From contig NZ_JADLQX010000007.1 of the NCBI RefSeq assembly GCF_015477605.1, positions 124,001 to 188,000 on the forward strand: a DNA stretch of 64,000 nt, given 5' to 3'. Of the stretch, positions 31,972 to 39,832 are shown in pieces. The position numbers were made by a program, and so were the translations under genes. The notes under the pieces are model-generated. The model searched no databases. It had not been told where the DNA came from and saw only the letters and a list, made by a program, of their open reading frames with translations. The DNA is from Nocardia amamiensis (GTDB lineage Bacteria; Actinomycetota; Actinomycetes; Mycobacteriales; Mycobacteriaceae). Position 1 is the first letter of the stretch; each line of letters opens with the position of its first letter.

Positions 31972-32349
31972 TCAGTTGTTGTCGGAGAACTGCGCGGTGA
32001 CCACGTTCCCGCCGTCGGATTCGGCCGCCTCGCCGCCGGTGTAGTCGCCGTACGATCCGCCCTCGGCCGAGTCGTCGTCGCCCTCGTACGGGAGCTCGGG
32101 ATCACCGGCGGGCCGCTCGACCGTTTCACCGATCTCGGCGTTGATCACCTTCCATTTGGTCTGGTGGCGGATGCCGTCGGACACCTGGTCGTAGCCTTCG
32201 GCGACGCACTCGACGGTAACTCGCATGACGCGCATCTCGCCGACTTCGCCCCGGTGCTCGAACTGATCGGTGGGCGAGCCGGAGAACCGGTATTTGGTGA
32301 AGCCGTCGGCGGTGCCGTTGGTGCCGTTGAACGTGGTGACTTTGGCCAT
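31972..32349 (-). CDS. Conserved early phage protein, probably recombination-associated
   Basis: 125 aa. 'MRVMRVTVECVAEGYDQVSDGI' and 'RHQTKWKVINAEIGE' beta segments followed by an acidic Gly-rich tail ending 'AQFSDNN', a tail style reminiscent of single-strand-binding proteins. It lies two genes downstream of the RecT gene. Name not assigned. Confidence 0.6.
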   Translation of the reverse strand: MAKVTTFNGTNGTADGFTKYRFSGSPTDQFEHRGEVGEMRVMRVTVECVAEGYDQVSDGIRHQTKWKVINAEIGETVERPAGDPELPYEGDDDSAEGGSYGDYTGGEAAESDGGNVVTAQFSDNN

Positions 32350-32362
32350 GTGCGGGTGCTCC

Positions 32363-32899
32363 TTATGCAGCGTTGGCGGCCGGTACGGGTAGTGCGCGGA
32401 TCCGGGCTTCGGTCTGGGCTGTGACGTGCTTGCTGCGACCGTTGATCAGGTCGCCCAAGCTGGCGGTGGAGACCCCGCTGCGGGCGGAGATCTCGGACCA
32501 GGTCATCGTTTCGCGCAGGGCGAGAATATGTTCACGCGTGGGGCCCGGGTCGACCAGACCTTGACGGCAGGCGACGCACTGCTCGTCGTCTTGCTGGGTG
32601 GTGAACTGGGCTCCGCACCTGGTGCAGTCGCGTTCCTGCTTCTTGCGGCGGCGCTTCCGGCTGGCCTCGAGGCCGGCCAGTTTCGCGGCGGCGCGGTACT
32701 GCTTGATGGAGCTGAAATCGTATCCGCCCCAAACGCCTTCGGGTTGGTTGGCGTTCACGGCAATGGTGGCGCATTGTTTGCGGACGGGGCAGCCGAGGCA
32801 GATCGCGCGTGCTTCGTCGATGTCGTTCTTGTTGCTCGACCACCACAGTTCGGGGTTGGGTGCGCCAGCGCAGGCAGGGACCTCGTTTGGTTCTTCCAT
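32363..32899 (-). CDS. WhiB-family protein fused to a Zn ribbon and HTH
   Basis: 178 aa; ATG overlaps the upstream stop (TGATG). WhiB part: four Cys (C11, then 'AICLGCPVRKQC') and 'GVWGGYD'. Residues about 90-120 form a second metal site 'CTRCGAQFTTQQDDEQCVAC'. Residues about 125-165 are an HTH, 'WSEISARSGVSTASLGDLIN'. Usual WhiB proteins are 80-130 aa without these additions. WhiB carries an Fe-S cluster and regulates transcription with sigma factor; phage versions such as WhiB of TM4 block host WhiB2. Confidence 0.8.
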   Translation of the reverse strand: MEEPNEVPACAGAPNPELWWSSNKNDIDEARAICLGCPVRKQCATIAVNANQPEGVWGGYDFSSIKQYRAAAKLAGLEASRKRRRKKQERDCTRCGAQFTTQQDDEQCVACRQGLVDPGPTREHILALRETMTWSEISARSGVSTASLGDLINGRSKHVTAQTEARIRALPVPAANAA

Positions 32900-33336
32900 C
32901 ACCACACCCCGTTTGCTGCGTCGATGGCGCGGTCCCGTGCGGCGTCGGGATCGGACTCATAGCCAGGCCGGACGAGGGTGGCGTCGAATTCAAGGGCGTG
33001 CTCGACAGCGCAGTTGCCGGGGGTGCAGTCGTCGTCGCACTCGTGCGGTGCGTCGTCGTACTCGTCGACGGTCTCCTTCTGGTCGGCGCCGACCGGTGCC
33101 AGCGGATCGCGGGAGCGGTACTCGCGGTGGAGGATGTCGACCTCTGTCGGTGTGCACCATTCGCCGCGGGCCTTGAACGACACGGTCGCGGTGCCGGGCA
33201 GGTGGTCGGCGGCGGCGACAGCGGCGCGGAGGTCGTCGAGGAACAGGTCTGAGACCTCGGCGGCCTCGAACTCGACGCGCACCCCATTGTCGATCGTGGT
33301 GCGCGCGGAGCGAATGATTTTCACAGCGTCGGTCAT
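32899..33336 (-). CDS. Phage protein of unknown function
   Basis: 145 aa. Beta/alpha first part, then a Cys/His-rich acidic stretch 'PHECDDDCTPGNCAVEH'. Between RecT and WhiB genes. Family unknown. Confidence 0.6.
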   Translation of the reverse strand: MTDAVKIIRSARTTIDNGVRVEFEAAEVSDLFLDDLRAAVAAADHLPGTATVSFKARGEWCTPTEVDILHREYRSRDPLAPVGADQKETVDEYDDAPHECDDDCTPGNCAVEHALEFDATLVRPGYESDPDAARDRAIDAANGVW

Positions 33337-33340
33337 TGGA

Positions 33341-34435
33341 CTACTCCTTTCCGGTGGAGGTGAGGATCGCGGCCAGTTCGCGGGCCTGCGCGCCGGTGAG
33401 GTCTTCGAGCCGCGCGAGGTCCGGGCCGATGTTGTTGCGCGCCCACTCCAACTGGTCGGCGGCGGTGGTGTACTGCTGCCCCTTCAGCGCGGCGACCAGC
33501 GTGCGGATCTCGGCGGCGCTGGCCGCGGTCTCCTCGAGCGCGGGCGCGCCCCCGGGTGCGTCGTCCTGCGGCGCGGTGCCCGCCGGTTCGTCGCTGACCG
33601 ACGCGGGCGCGAGGTCGATCACCTCGGCCGCGTTGCGCTCGGCCAACCGCTCCCGGTACAGCTCCGATCCGTCGCGCTCGTCAGCGGCGATGGCAGCCGA
33701 CAGCGTCGTTGAGCGCGGCAGCAGCTTCGCCAACTGCCGGACACAGGTCTTGCGTTCCATCCAGCGTTGCGGGTCCGGGATGTCACCGGACGGCCCTTCC
33801 TTCCCGCGACGCAGCGTCTTCACCTCGTCGGGCGAGAGCACCACAAACGGGGCCGCGCCCGAGGTCAGACGCGCCAGCGCGTAGTAGTCGACGACCGGGC
33901 CCCGGTCGATGCCGCGCGCGGGCCGGTGGTGCAGGTAGGCGTTCGTGCCGTACTGCCAATCGAATTCGTCGGACTCACGCACCGCATGCGCGGTGATATC
34001 CAAAGCGAGCGGATGCTGATAGAACTGCTTCGCCATCCCCTGATAGCCGATGATGAGCTGGCACTCCATCCACGCCCGCCGCTCCTCCTTGTCCCAGTTC
34101 TTGTAGGGGACGAGGTAGCACTCATCGTTCACGCCGGGCTCCAGGCCGAGTGCTGCCGCGGTGAGCAGCGCACCGGCGAAGCTCTCGCTCGTGCAGGTGG
34201 CGAGCTTGGTGTTGCGGCGCAGCACGGTCAGCGCAAACCGCGCCATCCGATCCGCGTCCATATGCCGAGGCAGAGCCCGCGCGATCTGGCTACGCAGGCC
34301 GTTGATGAAGTGCGCCATCGTGGTGACACTGTCGTCCTGCTGCTCGGGCTGTCCGGTGGTGCCGGTGTCCTGCTGGTTGCCGCGCTGGGCGACGTTCTGG
34401 CGGGTGCGGGCTGCGAGGTCTCGACCCACGATCAT
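33341..34435 (-). CDS. recT: RecT-family single-strand annealing recombinase
   Basis: 364 aa from ATG 34435 overlapping the exonuclease stop (ATGA). RecT core about residues 40-270, with 'ALTVLRRNTKLATCTSESFAG', 'GLEPGVNDECYLVPY', 'QLIIGYQGMAKQFY' and 'ARLTSGAAPFVVLS'. C-terminal 80 residues are acidic/Ala-rich, as often in this family. Works with the YqaJ exonuclease to anneal strands during phage replication and recombination. Confidence 0.9.
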   Translation of the reverse strand: MIVGRDLAARTRQNVAQRGNQQDTGTTGQPEQQDDSVTTMAHFINGLRSQIARALPRHMDADRMARFALTVLRRNTKLATCTSESFAGALLTAAALGLEPGVNDECYLVPYKNWDKEERRAWMECQLIIGYQGMAKQFYQHPLALDITAHAVRESDEFDWQYGTNAYLHHRPARGIDRGPVVDYYALARLTSGAAPFVVLSPDEVKTLRRGKEGPSGDIPDPQRWMERKTCVRQLAKLLPRSTTLSAAIAADERDGSELYRERLAERNAAEVIDLAPASVSDEPAGTAPQDDAPGGAPALEETAASAAEIRTLVAALKGQQYTTAADQLEWARNNIGPDLARLEDLTGAQARELAAILTSTGKE

Positions 34436-35460
34436 CCTTCCTTTTCGATGGACAGGGGGAATGCCTTGAACACCTGGCTCTGGTACTCGGCCCAGAGTTC
34501 GGGGTCCTCGGCGCGGAGTGCGGCCGAGTCGATGACGTCGACCTTCTTGCGATACAGCGCGGCGATCTGCGGCTCGGCCTCCTCGAACCTTTTGGAAGCC
34601 CAGGTGCCGCCGGTGATGCGGGCGATGGTCTTGCCGCCGAGGGTGGCGCGGTTCGCGCCCTGCATGAGCAGCCGGAACTCGTTCTCGGCGCGCCTCTTCG
34701 CGGCCTTGCCCGCTTTCTCCTGCGCGTGCCCGGCTGCCCATTCCTCGGCGAGCGCGACCGTGCGCAGCTCCTCGCCCGGTCGCGCGATCGAATCGAGTTC
34801 GATCACACGATCTTCCAACCCGAACCGGCACATCAGCGCGGCGCGGGTCACCTCGGAGGGATCCATCGTCGGCGGGATGTCGGCGAGGATGTGCTCGTAC
34901 CACAGCCGCGATTCCTCGTCACGGATCAACGCGATCAGGTCGTCGTCACGGTCGACCCGGCCGACGTGCAGGCGGCACCCCCCGACCAGACCAGCAATCC
35001 ACGCGTGCGGAGCACCGGTCACCGACATGTTGTGCTGGCATTGGAGTTCGGCATGGTCGGGAACCTGCCCATCCCAATCCGGCGCCATCCATTGGCCGGT
35101 GTTCTTGCACTCGATGATCCCGCCGTCGCTGGCGAGTCCGTCGAGGTTGGCCTGCTGCCACGGCCACGACAGCGACCGCAGCGTGCCGGGCAGCGTGAAC
35201 GTCAGCCCGAGGCGGCGCATCGCTTCCTCGCGAATGATCGGCTCGAGCAGGTTGCCCCACAGCATCCGCTCGGTCTCGTCGACGTCGGTGGCGCGGCCGG
35301 TCTTGTCCTCCCACACGGTGTACGGAGACTCGTAGCGGTTCATTCCCATGACGGCCGAGCAGTCCGAGCCGCCGATGCCCTGGCGGCGGACCTGCAACCA
35401 TTCCTCCCGCGACGCTTCGCGGGGCAGGATCTCGGCGCAGTGATCCAGATAGCCGACCAT
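34432..35460 (-). CDS. YqaJ-type viral exonuclease (lambda Exo fold)
   Basis: 342 aa. 'GIGGSDCSAVMGMNRYESPY', 'GNLLEPIIREEAMRRL' and the PD-(D/E)xK pair Asp in 'ANLDGLAS' with 'IIECKNTG' mark the active site. Partner of RecT, which follows with a 4-bp overlap. Start ATG 35460 overlaps the preceding stop. Confidence 0.85.
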   Translation of the reverse strand: MVGYLDHCAEILPREASREEWLQVRRQGIGGSDCSAVMGMNRYESPYTVWEDKTGRATDVDETERMLWGNLLEPIIREEAMRRLGLTFTLPGTLRSLSWPWQQANLDGLASDGGIIECKNTGQWMAPDWDGQVPDHAELQCQHNMSVTGAPHAWIAGLVGGCRLHVGRVDRDDDLIALIRDEESRLWYEHILADIPPTMDPSEVTRAALMCRFGLEDRVIELDSIARPGEELRTVALAEEWAAGHAQEKAGKAAKRRAENEFRLLMQGANRATLGGKTIARITGGTWASKRFEEAEPQIAALYRKKVDVIDSAALRAEDPELWAEYQSQVFKAFPLSIEKEG

Positions 35461-35696
35461 CAGGCGCTCACCTCCGATCCGATCGGCGTGGCGAGCAGGC
35501 GCGCGGACACGTGCGGCACGATCCGGTCCTTGCGGCCTTGCACAACATCGGCGATGACGCGGCGATCGACGCCGGTCATCCGGGCCAGGCCGCGATAGGA
35601 CCGCCCGGCCGCGTGCTGGCGCAGGTGTTCGCGGGCCGGGCCCGCGTCTATCGTGCGCGGCCCACCGCCACCGATTGCAACGGGCTCGGTGTTCAT
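35460..35696 (-). CDS. Small HTH protein related to the C-terminal HTH of the WhiB fusion
   Basis: 78 aa from ATG 35696, AGGAGG 6 nt upstream. HTH 'SYRGLARMTGVDRRVIADVV' then 'Gly-Arg-Lys-Asp-Arg-Ile-Val' and 'ARLLATPI' line up with the last 45 residues of the 32363 protein. Likely a DNA-binding partner. Opens the recombination gene group. Confidence 0.65.
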   Translation of the reverse strand: MNTEPVAIGGGGPRTIDAGPAREHLRQHAAGRSYRGLARMTGVDRRVIADVVQGRKDRIVPHVSARLLATPIGSEVSA

Positions 35697-35845
35697 CGAG
35701 ACCTCCTGTCCCAATCGCTCGGGCCGAACGGGTCATCGACGGAACCACGGCGCGCGGGCGGCTGGTAGCCCGGGGACGCTTCGACTGCGCGCTGTTCTTC
35801 GCGCTCCCAGCGCGGATCGCACAGGGCGGTGTACCGGTCTCTCAC
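35693..35845 (-). CDS. 50-aa phage protein
   Basis: GTG 35845 overlaps the upstream stop (GTGA). 'YTALCDPRWEREEQRAVEA', then a Pro/Arg-rich tail. Family unknown. Confidence 0.5.
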   Translation of the reverse strand: MRDRYTALCDPRWEREEQRAVEASPGYQPPARRGSVDDPFGPSDWDRRSR

Positions 35846-36039
35846 CAGCCACCACCCCACGCGATCAGTCCGAAAGAGACACCGATGAATGCGCCGATGG
35901 TGATCCCGCACGCGAGCAGCAGCACCTCGTCGGCGAGGCTCGACCGCGGGCGGTCATCGTCCGGCATGGGTTCGGTCGGCTGGTCACCGTCGTCGAGGCG
36001 GTAGAAACGGTCGAGCGGATCGTCATTGCGGTGCGTCAC
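35842..36039 (-). CDS. Small single-pass phage membrane protein
   Basis: 65 aa; acidic hydrophilic N-terminus, then a C-terminal TM segment of about 24 residues ('LLLACGITIGAFIGVSFGLI'). A tail-anchored layout. Could be an early membrane effector or exclusion protein; inference. Confidence 0.6.
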   Translation of the reverse strand: MTHRNDDPLDRFYRLDDGDQPTEPMPDDDRPRSSLADEVLLLACGITIGAFIGVSFGLIAWGGGW

Positions 36040-36191
36040 AGCAGAAACCCCCGAACGGATTGCATAGTCCCGATGGCGGATTCGATCTGATGGCGGGTGT
36101 GAGCCGGGTCTGTGCCTGCGGACTTGGCGGCGTCGCGCAGCAGGTTCTCGGCGGCGTTGAGGATGCGGGCGATCTCGTCAGCGCTGGACAT
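36036..36191 (-). CDS. 51-aa helical phage protein
   Basis: ATG 36191 overlaps the preceding gene's stop by 1 nt. Helical throughout ('DEIARILNAAENLLRDAAKS'). Family unknown. Confidence 0.5.
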   Translation of the reverse strand: MSSADEIARILNAAENLLRDAAKSAGTDPAHTRHQIESAIGTMQSVRGFLL

Positions 36192-36688
36192 CAGGCCTTC
36201 ACCTCCGCGCCCTGTCCGGCCGCGAGCACCGGCGCGCACCGCCACTCGACGACCTCGACCTCCCGGGTCTGCGTGATCTTCGGCGCGGCGGCGATGTAGT
36301 CCGGATCGGGAATCTCCTCGGAGACGGTCTCGACACCGGTCACCACCCGCTCGCACACCGACTCCCGCATGTCGCGCACCTTCAGCGAAAGGGCACCGAT
36401 CGGGATCGTCACCGTCAGCGCGGTGTCGTTGTAGTCCTTCTTCATCGGACCGGAGGCGATCGGCTTGAGACGGCGCAGCGCCTCGGCGAATACCTCAGCG
36501 CGCTGATCCTCGTGGTCGCTGCCAACGACATGCGCGGGCCAGATCGTCGAGCTCCAGCCCGAGATCAGCTGCGCGATCATGGCGGCCACGAACCCGTCGC
36601 CGTCGTTCTCGACGAGGTCGGCGAGCGCGCGCAGGTCGGCGGCGACATCGGCTGCGGCGGGACTGCCGGTGATCGGGCGAATTTCCAT
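36191..36688 (-). CDS. Early phage protein behind dyad site B
   Basis: 165 aa. ATG 36688 follows the 21-bp dyad directly; AGGAG inside the dyad is the ribosome site (7 nt). Helical N-terminus, then beta stretch 'YNDTALTVTIPIGALSLKV'. So repressor binding and translation start share the same bases. Function unknown. Confidence 0.65.
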   Translation of the reverse strand: MEIRPITGSPAAADVAADLRALADLVENDGDGFVAAMIAQLISGWSSTIWPAHVVGSDHEDQRAEVFAEALRRLKPIASGPMKKDYNDTALTVTIPIGALSLKVRDMRESVCERVVTGVETVSEEIPDPDYIAAAPKITQTREVEVVEWRCAPVLAAGQGAEVKA

Positions 36689-36709
36689 GGATACACTCCT
36701 ATTGTTTCC
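36689..36709. promoter_or_regulatory. 21-bp dyad, site B (overlaps RBS of the 36191 gene)
   Basis: Read on the + strand GGATACACT-N3-ATTGTTTCC; 18 of 21 bases equal site A. On the gene strand the central AGGAG is the Shine-Dalgarno sequence, and ATG follows the dyad immediately. Confidence 0.6.
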
Positions 36710-36758
36710 GGTGTTGTTCGGCCGGTGGGGCTGGTCACCCCACCGGCCGCTTGCGTTT

Positions 36759-37028
36759 CTAGAAGGTGGCGATCCGGCGGAGCACCGCCAGCGCGCCGGG
36801 CATCGGCTCCGGCCCCGGGCCGAGGTCGACCCCGGCGACGAGTCCGTGAGTCACTTCCCGCTGCAACGCATCTCGTGCGCACTCCGCCCGCACCGGGCAG
36901 CGATCACGGCACTGCGTCAGTGCAGCCTCCGCGGCCTGGTCCCGGGCCGGGCCGATCGGCACGGTCGGGAAATACGCGGCCATGTTCGGGCGGCACAACG
37001 CCGCGGTCAGGAACTCCCGCCGGTTCAT
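36759..37028 (-). CDS. WhiB-family Fe-S regulator
   Basis: 89 aa. Four Cys: one near residue 12, then 'CRDRCPVRAEC' with the Cys-x3-Cys-x5-Cys spacing. The turn is 'GLVAGVDLG' rather than the usual Gly-Val-Trp-Gly-Gly, and the basic C-terminal DNA-binding tail is short. Second WhiB protein of this prophage. May act as anti-host-WhiB factor. Confidence 0.75.
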   Translation of the reverse strand: MNRREFLTAALCRPNMAAYFPTVPIGPARDQAAEAALTQCRDRCPVRAECARDALQREVTHGLVAGVDLGPGPEPMPGALAVLRRIATF

Positions 37029-37381
37029 GCCCGTCCCCGGCGACGCATCGCGGAGGCCAACTCGGTCACGACGGCCGACGGGGCGGTGAGGTCATGGACC
37101 GACGGATGCAGGTATCCCGCGCCGCGCAGCCACGCCAACATCACCCCGTCGGCGAGGGTCGGGTCACCGACCGCGATGAAGCCGAGCCGTTCGGGCGCAG
37201 CGTCGCCACCGCCGATGATCGTGGCGGCGAAAATGCTGTCGTCACTGGTCCACAACACGGTGATCACCGCCGCGCCGAGCATGAACCCTGTACTCGCCGA
37301 GTCGTCATGCGCCACCGTCCAGCCCAACTCGCGGGCGTCGGCGGTGATCATGCTGCGCGACGTCGGATGCGGCGCGATCAC
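37025..37381 (-). CDS. Phage protein of unknown function
   Basis: 118 aa from GTG 37381 overlapping the 34-aa gene's stop (GTGA). Beta-rich ('FMLGAAVITVLWTSDDSIF'), with Gly-rich turns. Family unknown. Confidence 0.55.
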   Translation of the reverse strand: MIAPHPTSRSMITADARELGWTVAHDDSASTGFMLGAAVITVLWTSDDSIFAATIIGGGDAAPERLGFIAVGDPTLADGVMLAWLRGAGYLHPSVHDLTAPSAVVTELASAMRRRGRA

Positions 37382-37482
37382 AGGCCCGGTCCATACAGCC
37401 ACGAACCGAGGACCAGCAGCCGCGGTGCCTCGAACCGCCACGGCCCGATCCACTCGGCGACGGTGGTGAGCAGATACTCCAT
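37378..37482 (-). CDS. 34-aa phage peptide
   Basis: ATG 37482 with a full AGGAGG 9 nt upstream; the stop overlaps the next gene. Trp-rich and amphipathic: 'MEYLLTTVAEWIGPWRFEA', then 'RLLVLGSWLY'. Could be membrane-active or simply a translated leader. Kept because of the ribosome site and coupling. Confidence 0.45.
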   Translation of the reverse strand: MEYLLTTVAEWIGPWRFEAPRLLVLGSWLYGPGL

Positions 37483-37495
37483 TTCCGGTTTCCTC

Positions 37496-37651
37496 CTACT
37501 GGGTGAGTAGCCGCGCCAGGTCAGCGGCGCGGTCATCGGTGAGCGGCGGGTACTCGATTCCCGCCGCCTGGTCCAGGGCGCGGCGCGCCTCGACGCGGTC
37601 ACGCAGCGGCATCTCGTCCCGCCTGGCGGCGAGCTCGGCCTCCGTGATCAT
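37496..37651 (-). CDS. 51-aa phage protein
   Basis: ATG 37651 overlaps the preceding stop (ATGA). Highly charged helix, 'EAELAARRDEMPLRDRVEAR', then 'YPPLTDDRAADLARLL'. Family unknown. Confidence 0.55.
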   Translation of the reverse strand: MITEAELAARRDEMPLRDRVEARRALDQAAGIEYPPLTDDRAADLARLLTQ

Positions 37652-37869
37652 GTGGTGGACTCTTCGGCGGGCCCCCGCCCGTCGCGGTCCGTCGAGTCGT
37701 CACGACGGGCGGGGGTGACCTCTCCCAGGGTGGGAGTCTGGGCGGCGCGCTCGCGGTCGGCGCGCCACTTCGCGAGTTGGTCGTTGAGCCTGGCGCGGGT
37801 CGTGGCCTTGCGCTGGTCCAGTTCCTCGCAAACGATCTCGCGGACCCGGTCCTCGGTCAGCTCGGACAT
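37648..37869 (-). CDS. Small charged phage protein
   Basis: 73 aa. N-terminal helix 'ELTEDRVREIVCEELDQRKA' with possible coiled coil, disordered acidic/basic C-terminus. Family unknown. Confidence 0.55.
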   Translation of the reverse strand: MSELTEDRVREIVCEELDQRKATTRARLNDQLAKWRADRERAAQTPTLGEVTPARRDDSTDRDGRGPAEESTT

Positions 37870-37991
37870 GTGGAGTCGGTTCCTCTCAAGTTGGTGCAGG
37901 CCCGGGCGGGCGGGCGCTGAGGGGTTCGCCCGGCGGTCCCCTGCCCGGTGCCTGCGATCCCGGCGCGTCGTCGGCGTGCCGCGTCGGGAAG

Positions 37992-38282
37992 TCAGGCGGG
38001 TTGACGGCGCTGAAGATTCCGCTTTGCCCGTTGCGTGAGCCCGGACGCGGACGCGGCCGGAGTCTCAGCAATCAATCGGATATCGGCGCTGGAGATCCGC
38101 GCAGGTCGGGCGAGGTAGTCGACGAGCGCGGCGATGTCACTGTCGGTCATACGCCAGATACGTCCGGCTCTGCGACCAGGGATTTCGCCCGCGTTCAGCT
38201 TGCGGCGCAGCCAGTCCTCGGACGGCACGCCGGTCTGTTCGACCACATAGGCGAGCGGATGGGTGCAGGTTTCAGCAGGCAT
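37992..38282 (-). CDS. Excisionase-like / MerR-type small HTH protein
   Basis: 96 aa. 'YVVEQTGVPSEDWLRRKLN' then 'IPGRRAGRIWRMTDSDIAAL' is the helix-wing plan of Xis/HTH_17 proteins (normally about 60-100 aa). Overlaps the Cro-like gene. Probable directionality factor for excision or an early regulator. Confidence 0.7.
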   Translation of the reverse strand: MPAETCTHPLAYVVEQTGVPSEDWLRRKLNAGEIPGRRAGRIWRMTDSDIAALVDYLARPARISSADIRLIAETPAASASGLTQRAKRNLQRRQPA

Positions 38283-38532
38283 CGCACACCTTCTGATCTG
38301 CGCCTTTGGTGCGGTGGAGGTAGTCGAGATCGACGCCGAGCCATTCGCAGACCTGCATCAGCTCGTCGTAGGTGAATGGCGTATCGCCATTGGTTCGGGA
38401 CTTGGCGGTGTGCCAGGTCCGTCCGATCACCCTCGCCAGCTCGGGGAGCTTCTTGTGCTGGCGCGCCATCTCTGCTCGGACCTCGGCCGCCACCTTCGCG
38501 GAGTAGGGGCTAGCTATCGTCACGCGAATCAC
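38272..38532 (-). CDS. Cro-like HTH regulator, first gene of the early operon
   Basis: 86 aa from GTG 38532, only 2 nt from a 20-bp palindrome, with no ribosome site, so it may be leaderless. HTH region 'KLPELARVIGRTWHTAKSRT' then 'YDELMQVCEWLGVDLDYL'. Divergent from the 38621 gene and opposite to it across shared operators. Confidence 0.7.
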   Translation of the reverse strand: MIRVTIASPYSAKVAAEVRAEMARQHKKLPELARVIGRTWHTAKSRTNGDTPFTYDELMQVCEWLGVDLDYLHRTKGADQKVCDAC

Positions 38533-38534
38533 AC

Positions 38535-38592
38535 TAGATCGTATTTACGATCTATGCAAACCGGTTGCGATTTTTCGTACGGATTTACGATC
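38535..38592. promoter_or_regulatory. Lysis-lysogeny operator region
   Basis: Operator 1 (38535-38554): arms TAGATCGTA/TACGATCTA around TT, a perfect 9-bp-arm palindrome touching the leftward start. Operator 2 (38575-38590): TCGTA-N6-TACGA followed by TC. Both lie between divergent HTH genes. A -10-like TACTGT sits at about 38609 for the rightward repressor gene. Confidence 0.7.
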
Positions 38593-38620
38593 GAATCGCT
38601 TATTTGCTACTGTCAGGGGC

Positions 38621-39001
38621 ATGGGAAGAGCGGCAAGCAAACCTCCCGGTCCGTGGGCGCGCGCTATGTCCGCAGAGATACGGGGGCTGATGGGTGAGCA
38701 CAAGATGAAGCTCAAGGACCTCGCCGACGCCGCAGACCTGAAACCCACCTACCTCGGCGACCGCCTGCGCGACGACCAGACACTCAACCTCAACGACGTC
38801 GAAGCCTTGGCCGGCGTCTTCGGCATGACCCCTCTCGACCTTATGAAACGCGCCGTAGTCACCGGCAAGGCGGCGGCGCAACCACCGCAGGAACCACGCG
38901 GCCCACTGCTCACCAGCACAGGCAGCTTCACCGGCCCGCAGTCAGCGGAGGATGACGAGATGCTGCGCCGCGCCCACGCGCCGCGCAGCACCGAGCGCTG
39001 A
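38621..39001 (+). CDS. Probable immunity repressor (CI-like HTH)
   Basis: 126 aa from ATG with AGGGG just upstream. XRE HTH: 'GLMGEHKMKLKDLADAADLK' then 'YLGDRLRDDQTLNLNDVEAL'. A Pro/Gly-rich C-terminal extension lacks the LexA-type peptidase, so induction would not be by self-cleavage. Sits at the att end of the prophage, facing its operators. Confidence 0.7.
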   Translation: MGRAASKPPGPWARAMSAEIRGLMGEHKMKLKDLADAADLKPTYLGDRLRDDQTLNLNDVEALAGVFGMTPLDLMKRAVVTGKAAAQPPQEPRGPLLTSTGSFTGPQSAEDDEMLRRAHAPRSTER

Positions 39002-39002
39002 C

Positions 39003-39365
39003 CTACCAGAACGGCTGATAGATAGCGACGCTCCACCCGAGCTTGTCCACTGGCCTCCATCCGCCCGCCGGATCCGGCCCAGCGAGGACGGCAGCCTGCG
39101 CTTGCCTGATCAGTTCCCCGAATTGCGGGAGCGTCACTCCGATTCGCGGCATGATCTCGACGCCTCTTCCGTCCGAGACGAGATGGCCGATCTTGAGATG
39201 CCCTGCATCCGGATCGATTTCGATCTCACCACAAGGCGGACCGATCACAATCCCGAGTTCCTTTAGCGACGAGATGTAGTACTGAACCCCGTTCGGCAGA
39301 TCGGGGCGCACATCGACGTAGTCGTGTCCGCCCGTCGCAGCTGCCGCGTCGAACCCGCCGGTCAT
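39003..39365 (-). CDS. Phage protein at the right end of the prophage
   Basis: 120 aa from ATG 39365 (a longer reading to 39440 is possible). 'YYISSLKELGIVIGPPCGEI' and 'VTLPQFGELIRQAQAAVL' look folded and coding. Convergent with the repressor gene, 1 bp apart. Family unknown; possibly an immunity-associated moron. Confidence 0.6.
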   Translation of the reverse strand: MTGGFDAAAATGGHDYVDVRPDLPNGVQYYISSLKELGIVIGPPCGEIEIDPDAGHLKIGHLVSDGRGVEIMPRIGVTLPQFGELIRQAQAAVLAGPDPAGGWRPVDKLGWSVAIYQPFW

Positions 39366-39832
39366 GCGATCACCGCATGATGCGGTCGTAATGAATTCCC
39401 CACTGCGCACCCCTGAATTCGGAACCAATGAAGCCACCATCCCGACCCGGAGCCGGTTGCCCGGTTCCTTCCAATCGCGACCTTAGTGAACAATCAACTA
39501 AACCGTAGAGGAATTCGACAAATCAGGCCTTGACCCCTGCGGGTAGGGTCGGCTTACACTCATCAGTTCCGCCGCGCAATCTTGCGAAATCCTCTTGGCC
39601 CGTGGCGATCACCGCCGGGCATCGCCCGCGTGGGCGCGGACCCCCTGATCATCCACCGACGCCGAGACTGGTTTGCGGGACTGCGCCACACCCACCGTCG
39701 CCTTCGAAATCTTCGTTGCCGCACCCGTTGCCACGGCAACACAGACCGCGTAACCTCCAGGTCGCGAGAAGCGCCGAGATTCACCGCGATTCACGTTCGC
39801 GCACGTTGGAGCCATTTCGGCTGGTCAAGGGT
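39366..39832. other. Non-coding right end of the prophage
   Basis: About 470 bp between the last phage gene and the tRNA fragment without a credible gene on either strand. Integrase arm-binding sites would be expected here, but I could not identify repeats confidently. Confidence 0.4.
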
